From positions 1 to 15,626 of the forward strand of contig JANBQC010000635.1 of the NCBI GenBank assembly GCA_027576995.1: 15,626 nucleotides of DNA, read 5' to 3'. The stretch comes from Dimargaris cristalligena. Its lineage: Eukaryota; Kickxellomycota; Dimargaritomycetes; Dimargaritales; Dimargaritaceae. The notes below the pieces were generated by a model. That model searched no databases, was not told the origin of the DNA, and was given only the letters and a program-made list of their open reading frames with translations. This document shows positions 9,725 to 15,626 of the stretch, piece after piece (the stretch's first letter is position 1; every line of letters starts with the position of its first letter). The position numbers and the translations under genes were made by a program.

Positions 9725-10432
9725 AGTAATACATATGCAAAACGTAAACATCGACTGAACATGCGGGAGGTGCAGGCCATGCAGTTTATCAAGGAGCATA
9801 CGACCATACCGGTTCCGGACATATACAGCTACCGTATTGACGGGTCCGATTCGATTATTGAAATGGAACGCATTGCGGGTATCACCCTTAAAGAGTGTAT
9901 TGCCCAAAACCGGGTAACGACGGACCATATACAGCATATCGCCGAACAACTCAACGACTACATCCACCAGATGCAGGGATTGCAAAGTGATGTAGTAGGG
10001 CCCTGTATCTGGACCGATAGTGATACTGAACAAGCATTGCACGATCCATTTGTCCCGTTTCCTACACCCATGCCGATGCACGAGGCCGAAGCGTTTATGA
10101 TGAACAATCTGTTACAACACAGAGAGAGCCGTCCTCCCACCGGGTTTACGCAGATGTTTTCCAAGTACCTAAAGCAACATACGTATACCATTAATCTAAC
10201 GCACGGAGATTTGCTGCCGCGTAATATCATGGTGGATCCCGATACGTGCCAAATCACCGGCATTCTGGACTGGGAGTTTAGCGGCTTTTATCCCGAGTAC
10301 TGGGAATATTCGCGAATGACATCCCATCCGCCTTTTGATTCAGTGTGGTTCTCAATTATTGATTTAATCAAACCCGAATACCTAGTGGAGGCTTGTTATC
10401 TAAATGTGTACATCCAACACATGATCCAGTAG
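9566..10432 (+). CDS. APH-like (aminoglycoside phosphotransferase family) kinase-fold protein with modular N-terminal leader
   Basis: This 288-residue protein belongs to the fungal APH/choline-kinase-like phosphotransferase family, usually soluble and of unknown substrate. Residues 1-53 are a Ser/Thr/Pro/Asn-rich leader, probably disordered, without a hydrophobic signal peptide. Residues 65-110 hold the N-lobe pattern (EVQAMQFI..HT.IPVP..., then IIEMERIAGITL). The catalytic loop is HGDLLPRN at 213-220 (Asp215, Asn220) and the metal-binding segment is ILDWEFSGF at 233-241 (Asp235). A Lys at 59 aligns with the ATP-contacting Lys of relatives, but the glycine-rich strand normally before it is replaced by the leader. 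Actual activity is therefore uncertain, although the C-lobe motifs are intact. The ATG sits in GCCACCATG, identical to the context of the minus-strand relative. No intron is needed. It is not evidence of drug resistance; fungal APH-like proteins rarely have known substrates. Confidence 0.85.
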   Translation: MTASTPAPVSSNSANLPSSAARESPSANLDCADREVTSSSGIPKSNCVRPDSNSNTYAKRKHRLNMREVQAMQFIKEHTTIPVPDIYSYRIDGSDSIIEMERIAGITLKECIAQNRVTTDHIQHIAEQLNDYIHQMQGLQSDVVGPCIWTDSDTEQALHDPFVPFPTPMPMHEAEAFMMNNLLQHRESRPPTGFTQMFSKYLKQHTYTINLTHGDLLPRNIMVDPDTCQITGILDWEFSGFYPEYWEYSRMTSHPPFDSVWFSIIDLIKPEYLVEACYLNVYIQHMIQ

Positions 10433-10434
10433 CG

Positions 10435-10629
10435 ATGTCGAATAAATTATACCATGTAAGTTATCTGGGGCAGTCGGTGGATCATAAATATGTAATTTGT
10501 GTCGCATCGAAAGGTACCTACCCTTTATATTATGAGGTGGTGAGCAAAATCGGCGGCTTTCAGTAAAAAGGAGATGAATTAGGCTATATTTACCACGCGA
10601 CGGCGGGCTATGTACATGGTTCTGCACGT
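10435..10629 (+). pseudogene. Decayed ORF directly after the kinase-like gene, possibly related to the NCQHW-domain protein
   Basis: An ATG two bases after the kinase stop opens a 43-codon frame (MSNKLYHVSYLGQS..., ending KIGGFQ at a TAA, 10564-10566). The same frame continues with protein-like sequence (KGDELGYIYHATAGYVHG) up to a TAG at 10627-10629. The pattern LY.V.Y, then His with hydrophobic residues, then a G-Y-aromatic stretch resembles the start of the domain encoded at 14054-14551 (NLYVVVY...QHLLLF...GGFYG). That similarity is judged by eye and weak. It may be the remnant of a neighbouring gene, or a 3' region with chance coding potential; an AATAAA at 10441-10446 inside it could serve as the kinase poly(A) signal. 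Confidence 0.35.
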
Positions 10630-13600
10630 TAGTTGGGCAATCTTAACGATGATAAATATGATACAATAGTTGCAGGATTTCCGAGAATAAAATGTGGATA
10701 CGAAAAATAAAACCACCAATGGTTCTACTAAGCGTGATTGGGATTGCGGATCACGAGTCAGAATGGCCATAGGCGTCGTTTCGTACATTAAAGACAAACG
10801 AGTCCCGTCATAAATAGGTGATACCCAACTAGGTTTCCAAGGCACCTTTTGGGTTTCCTAAATTGAGAGGAAACTGGATATTAAATGTCATTTTACATTT
10901 ATTGGTTTGTAGGGTAATTCGGGAAACGCTTTTGATGATCTGATTTCTAGAAATTTCAAGAGTGCCATGAGAGGGACGCCCTGACAATTCTAACGTAGGT
11001 TAGAAAGCGTGAGTGGGACAAGGTTATATTTATAGCTCCCGCCACTTACAACACTCAACGGTACCGGCATCACTCCAAAGGTTTAATTTCTACCAGTAAA
11101 CCTAAAGATTAAGGTTAGTGCTCCAACCTGAATGAATGCCTGGATGCAATCAAGGAAGAGGCCACTGTCAGCCAGAGTCAATCTAGAATTTGTTCTCATT
11201 ATTTTTGTAAAGGTTAGGTGTTTATAAATACTTGTATCCGTGGTTCACTTTCATTCCAACAACCATCTTAAGTAGCAGTAGTAAAATAGTGCAGCACTAT
11301 GTAGTCTATTCACCCTTAGTTAGGGACATTATATTAAGTGGTAAGTTCGGGAATCTTGCCGGGAGCTGCATATCAAGTTGGTATTATAGTGCATCTCTTT
11401 AATTATTTATCTTGCCCTCCGCACTTAAGATTACAATGACCGTGACACTGAGAAAAAAGTCCCCTCCCCGGTCGCTAGGTACCAAGTACAGAATACATTA
11501 TGGTCACGAATTCAGCTCTAATCTCCTAATTAAGGTGGCTGGTGAAGTAACGTTAAAGCTGGCAGGGAAATTGGTTGCCAGTGAGAGCACTTTGAGAACA
11601 CACGTCGAGTTACCGAGACCTTCCAGAGATCTTGAACAGTGGCCTTTCCCAGGTCCCAGAAAATATCCGACTAGAAGAAGAAAAATGCACAGCTTCTTGA
11701 ACCATAATACTGTTCTCTGGATTCACCTCAGCAGTTTTCTCAAACACATTATTCACCTGCTGGCTAGTCCATCGCCCATCTATGTTTTAGGTCATGACGG
11801 AGTTGTCACAAAATATTTTGTCAATTAGTAACTTTTACGTACTGGTACTTAAGAATAATCCAAATCATATTTACCTACGAGTGTAATCTATATTTCCTGG
11901 TTTGAACTTTTTCTGGGCCGGTAAGCCATTGAGTAGATTCTTGAGTTTTTCACCTTTTTGGTCTAACCAATGGACCCTCTTTAAAAGTAAAAAGAACTAC
12001 AGCCTACCGGAGCAGTTTACTGACTAGAAATACGATTGCCCCTTTGGCCATCTGCGTTGGTTATCAGATAGGTATTACACTAGCAAGAGAAAGTATCTCT
12101 CTGTGGCAGGGTAGCGGTAGCTATTGGTTATGATGGTAGCCGATAAGTGCATATCATCCCGATCTGCTGCCTGATACAACTTTGTGGAGTATTCACAATT
12201 TTTCAGTAAATGGTGGGTCAAGCAAGATGAGGGAGTAGACCCAGCATCAATAAGTGATATGTTGTAAGGGGAGCTCCCGGTACAAAATTGGTAGCCACCT
12301 TGCTGAGTAGATATTAAAGGACAGAAATGCCCACTACGTGTCTGGTCTATTAAGGAGCTTATATTAGGAGTCCAGGGGAAGGGGCAAGACCGTGTAAAAA
12401 AATGCTGCTTAGATAATGAGGAAACGTCGGTGACTTTTATAGCAGACGGTTCCCAATTTTCTTGGGATAATGTCTCACCACATCCTCCCATTTTGCTACT
12501 ACCCCACTTCATTGGCCCCCCATACATTAGTAATGATGGCGGCTGTATTAAATGATAGACATAGGTCACATGTTGGTGAATATATATAGACCCAATGTAT
12601 AGCCCATCCATAGGTCATGAGCTTTCAACCACTATTTGGTTCCAGATATCCATCTACCCATTTGATCCATTTATAGTGGGGCCGCTTGAACCAGTTTCCG
12701 TAGCCCAGTAGTCAGCTAGGGGTATAAAAGTGAATAATAACAGGAAGGAACCCCCTCCCCCCCAAGAACAAGGAAAGATGGTGAGACTAATGGGGAATCT
12801 TTCGGTAATCTACTATCAAAGTTTTTGTAAAGTGGCCGCGGAGGTTATATGTTCTATCGGCGTTGTTACTATAAGGGGTTACGGTGGCGGTACACACCAG
12901 TTAATGAACAGTAATAAGATTGGTCACAATATTCTCTTCTAGTTGGTGTTTAACATTATCATATCTATATTCGAGAATATTTGGTTTGAGCATAGAGAAT
13001 TGAACCAGCAGTTTACTCTCATCACATTGCTTAAGACAATCTTCCCTGGGCGACTCCCCACTTTGAAACGCCCAGAAAATCATGTAATTCTAGTGGAGGA
13101 TTCAAAGCAAGGCATTTTAAAATTAATGGGGGAGGAATAAATTGGAATATACTGGGATAGACTACATCAGTTACTCTACTCACCACTACTTCACAGGAGT
13201 ATTTCCTCGCCCATCAAGTGCGTATTTGTTTGCTGAAATAATTCTAATTCTGGAAATTGAAACCTCGAAACTGTTTTTAAAAAGCTAGACTAAAATATAG
13301 TGATATACATAATAACGATCGTTTATCTTTTATATATAGATTTATGTTTACCATTGTTGTGGCAGAACTTAATGTCGCATTACAATAAAGTCGTTAACCT
13401 TAGGTTCGCACTGGCTTAATCGGTGACAGTTTTGTTGGAAACTAATATCACGGGTGGAAAACTCGCCCTTGGCGGGGACACTGCTTGCCTGGACTCCAGA
13501 CAGGGACAGGCTGGGCACACTGGATGGGCTTGGGACCAATAGCAATATGGACAAGATGGCGCCGGGTATCGAGAACAATTAAGAGTAAATCAAATGGTAT

Positions 13601-14053
13601 AAAACTGTCGGCCTTTATTGAGAGAACATCAGCAGGGTATCTATAAGAAAGTCGGTGATAGGAACAAACACAAGTACAGTGACCTGGTGATGCTCAAGGT
13701 CCGTCTTGCTAGTAGGCAAGGGTGGATGTTATTATAGTGCCAGAATACACAATTGACGGCAATGAATAATGAAGAGAACTAATTTGGAAGATAAATGTAA
13801 TAATGAAGGCCACCCAATAGTGGCAGGTTCGGGGTACAAGGGCTGGGGGGGGCACGCCCCAACTTCCTACAAGAACAGTCTTACAATAATAATAAATGTT
13901 GGAAGGATGGTCCAGGCCGCAGAAGTACCAGTTTGGGAAGAAGGATGAAGACCTACCTCCGGTGGTGGTGGACTTTACCATTTCCAAAGATTAGGAATAA
14001 TTTGGCCAGGTTACACTTCTAGGGTTTAAGTAGGCCCTGCCAAAACAACGCCA
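10630..14053. other. Intergenic region between the two leader genes, no convincing gene
   Basis: The first 200 bases may continue the decayed ORF above, but with many stops. Two TATA-like sequences (GGTTATATTTATAG near 11022 and TTTATAAATAC near 11220) are each followed by C/A-rich stretches that could be transcription starts. A GGTATAAAA lies near 12720 and another near 13590. ORFs of 138 codons (11412-11828, plus) and 178 codons (12075-12611, minus) show no family motifs. Nothing else could be supported. Confidence 0.5.
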
Positions 14054-14565
14054 TTATACAGCGCCTATATAAACCTCGCAGTCATGGCATAATAAAGTAC
14101 CTTCATTGTCTTGCGTATCATGGTTTTTATGGTCATGAATTAGTTCATCGCGCCAAGGGGACCAGTCACTTATGATTTGGCGTACAACCCGCATGCCGGT
14201 ATTTCGTTCCTCCCGATTAATAACATCGTGGGCATAAAGCCGCTCTAACACTGCTATCACCCAATGTTGGCAATTCCGATAATTTCGCGCTAGATCCGTT
14301 GAATTATTCGCCAGCTCGGTATTATTAACTCGCACTTGTGTAGCGTGGGGGGTGATGTCGCGTATACCCGATTTAATAAGTACCATGTCCTCAACACGGC
14401 CGTTACGTTCCATGGTTTCCGAGTAGCTTTGGTATATATAGTTCCCGTAAAAGCCTCCTATTTCATACACTATTCCGCGGGTGTTTTCGCCTGTGCTACG
14501 AAACAGTAAAAGATGCTGATTCTCACTATCAAAGTCACTGGTATATACCACTACATATAGATTGT

Positions 14566-14575
14566 GGGGGGGGGG
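14566..14575 (-). other. C10 homopolymer at the frame junction
   Basis: Ten G on the plus strand are ten C in the sense of the gene. The upstream frame reads Glu-Thr-Pro-Pro-Pro-Gln through the tract, and the downstream frame reads Pro-Pro-His-Asn-Leu-Tyr. Loss of one C or gain of two joins leader and domain. Such tracts are prone to both sequencing error and real length change. Confidence 0.85.
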
Positions 14576-14612
14576 TTTCTACATGGTCTTCGTTGTCGAT
14601 AGACGCACTGCA

Positions 14613-14771
14613 GTTGGAGTCTGGCCTCGCGCAGTTGGTCTTTGGAATTCCGGAGGGAGAAGTTGCCTCCCTATCGGTGTAGTCCAAATTCGTGAAGAGC
14701 GACTCCCTAGCTGCAGACGATGGGAGGCTCGCCGAGTTGGGGGAGACCGGGGCGGGGGTAGATGTGGCCAT
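14613..14771 (-). repeat. Shared 53-codon leader, copy 2
   Basis: Begins MATSTPAPVS and ends ...GIPKTNCARPDSN. It is collinear with the leader at 9566-9724 without a single indel over 159 bases. Of 22 base differences, 13 codons change the residue and 7 are silent, so the protein diverges faster than the DNA would suggest under strong constraint. In this gene the leader is followed by a 14-residue linker rich in Asp, Glu and Pro. Confidence 0.9.
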
Positions 14772-15141
14772 GGTGGCGGTTGAGAGGAAGTGGATAACAA
14801 GGTAACAACAAATATTTTTAATTTACTTTTTTTTTTAGAAAAAAAAACGAGGTATACGCAGAATAAATACCGTTTATTAAAAAATAGTAACCTTAGAGGC
14901 GATAATAACTAGAGAAGGAAATAGATGGGTGCAAACCGGAGAACGAAGGACTCAGCGGTAGAATTCGAAAGGGCAGCCAATGACACCTTCCAAAGAGAGG
15001 TGGGAATTCCGCCAGTTACCTAAGTGCGCTTGGAAGGCCCGCTTAGGCCGTTAATTATAATACTAATATTATAAGGTCAAAGGAAAAATAGGAGTTGGAA
15101 ATGCAGAAAGGGGTCGGACATTTTTGATGCAAGACAGTAGT
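14772..15141 (-). promoter_or_regulatory. Conserved upstream block of the NCQHW-domain gene (copy 2)
   Basis: This is the inverted counterpart of 9231-9565. Read on the minus strand it holds ACTACTGTCTTGCATCAAAA (from 15141), a TTATAAT/GTATTATAATTAAC segment, CCTAAGCGGGCCTT (15047-15034), AATAAACGGTAT (14878-14867) and TTGTTATCCACTTCC..CCGCCACC before the ATG. Spacing from CCTAAGCGGGCCTT to the ATG is about 40 bp longer than in copy 1, partly from an A/T-rich palindromic stretch at 14827-14847. Partial similarity may continue outward to about 15260 after an insertion. Confidence 0.7.
14827..14847. repeat. T10-AG-A9 palindromic tract in the 5' region
   Basis: Ten T, then AG, then nine A form a simple inverted repeat within the predicted 5' untranslated region of the minus-strand gene. 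It is absent from the other copy, so it arose after the two diverged. It could alter transcript folding or nucleosome placement, but no function is shown. Confidence 0.8.
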
Positions 15142-15626
15142 GTAAGGATGACAGTCACTTACTCCTTACTTTGAGTGACCTATTCTGGCCTCAAGGTTCG
15201 CCTACTAGTTGGCCTATCAGGTGAGGAATGTCGGAAAATAACGGGAGTGGGGTGCCCACCGGATGTCACTTCTTTCCCAGCTCTTCATCGCCATAACAAT
15301 GCCACCTACCGCTGTAGGCAATTGGCAGACTGCTGGATGGTACTACATATACACATTAGATGTTGAATATGCGCGGATAGCTGATTGTCGTGGGCAATAA
15401 TCCTAGTAACGACTGGAAGGCACATCACAGAAGGTAACACACAAGCGGATGATACAAAGCGGTGATTTATAGACAATACATGTGGTATACATCGGTAGCA
15501 CAGGATTGCTAGTAAAAGGGGGCATTGGATAGTCGCTAACTTTATACAGAATAACTATTGGGATTGGCACTGGTTTATATAGCCGGGCTGGCTAAGGACA
15601 AATGCGTCACAACAGCACAAAGCATG
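15142..15626. other. Flank upstream of the minus-strand gene, no gene seen
   Basis: The longest ORF here is 63 codons and has no recognisable motif. On the minus strand a TATA-like CTATATAAACC lies near 15576-15586. The part up to about 15260 may contain diverged remnants of the upstream block, such as TGATAGGCC read on the minus strand. Nothing else could be supported. Confidence 0.5.

Larger units (their letters stand above)
14054..14771 (-). pseudogene. Leader-NCQHW domain protein, frame interrupted at a C10 tract
   Basis: Starting at the ATG (14771, context GCCACCATG), the frame gives the 53-residue leader and a short linker, then ends at a TGA at 14535-14537. The domain follows in another frame, open to a TAA at 14054-14056. 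The two frames meet at ten C (14566-14575, G on plus); one C fewer would make a continuous 238-residue protein. In that numbering the domain begins near residue 68 with NLYVVVY, has a His at about 86 (QHLLLF), GGFYG at about 105, and NCQHWV with Cys at about 167. The order His...Asn-Cys recalls fungal small proteins with an NCQxW motif and, more remotely, permuted papain-like hydrolases (LRAT/PPPDE type); that link is inference. The cause may be a sequencing error, true decay, or a slippery tract switching the gene on and off. It converges on the kinase-like gene. Confidence 0.65.

Noticed and set aside
9548..10081. 177-codon ORF antisense to the kinase-like gene
   Set aside because: It is the mirror of a real coding frame with clear kinase motifs on the plus strand.
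11412..11828. 138-codon plus-strand ORF rich in Arg, Lys and Ser
   Set aside because: No recognisable domain; the ATG context is weak and the TATA-like sequences upstream are about 190 bp or more away.
12075..12611. 178-codon minus-strand ORF
   Set aside because: No domain motif and no start or promoter context stood out; its composition looks like translated intergenic DNA. Length alone is not enough in AT-rich sequence of this size.
13530..13560. Similarity to 5508-5530 (ACCAATAG..TATGGACAAGA)
   Set aside because: Only about 20 bases with mismatches and no extension on either side.
14560..14650. A 58-bp intron (GTGCGT...TGTAG) that would also restore the frame of the minus-strand gene
   Set aside because: The frame arithmetic works, but no clear branch point was seen and splicing would remove the HNLYV part of the domain start, which fits the domain. 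Kept only as an alternative to the C-tract explanation.

Overview
The window looks like nuclear DNA of a filamentous fungus, probably a Dikarya ascomycete. The evidence is a chromodomain-bearing Ty3/gypsy retroelement, a fungal-type APH-like kinase, short genes with GCCACC-ATG start contexts, a plausible 54-bp GTAAGT..CAG intron, and long AT-rich intergenic DNA with no operons. The species cannot be named from the sequence. No tRNA, rRNA or CRISPR array was seen.

Layout. (1) 1-3143: the 3' part of a Ty3/gypsy chromovirus, running from inside reverse transcriptase through RNase H, integrase and chromodomain to a polypurine tract and a 368-bp 3' LTR (TGTCATGAC...GTCATAACA). The frame is open except for two TAA stops, each explainable as CAA to TAA, which resembles repeat-induced point mutation. 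(2) 3144-5717: AT-rich non-coding DNA, possibly starting with an LTR of a second element in antisense. (3) 5718-6747: an inverted repeat with arms of about 180-200 bp. Its centre carries a TATA box, a candidate intron and a 36-codon ORF. (4) 6748-9230: no convincing gene. (5) 9231-10432: a conserved upstream block, then a gene for a 288-residue APH-like kinase whose first 53 residues are a Ser/Thr/Pro/Asn-rich leader. Two bases after its stop lies a decayed ORF. (6) 10630-14053: no convincing gene. (7) 14054-15141, minus strand: the same upstream block and leader, joined to a completely different domain (LYVVVY...QH...NCQHW) and interrupted by a frameshift at a run of ten C.

The central observation is the repeated unit formed by upstream DNA plus leader. 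Homology between the two copies begins about 330-370 bp before the ATG, runs through the ATG and 159 coding bases (137/159 identical; 40/53 residues), and stops abruptly at the codons for Arg-Pro-Asp-Ser-Asn. Beyond that point the two genes share nothing. The copies face each other about 4.9 kb apart. This suggests a small modular gene family in which one promoter-and-leader cassette is attached to different catalytic bodies. It resembles in principle the modular architecture of Crinkler-type effectors, but no Crinkler motif is visible. The function of these proteins is unknown. The family idea rests on two copies and needs a genome-wide search.
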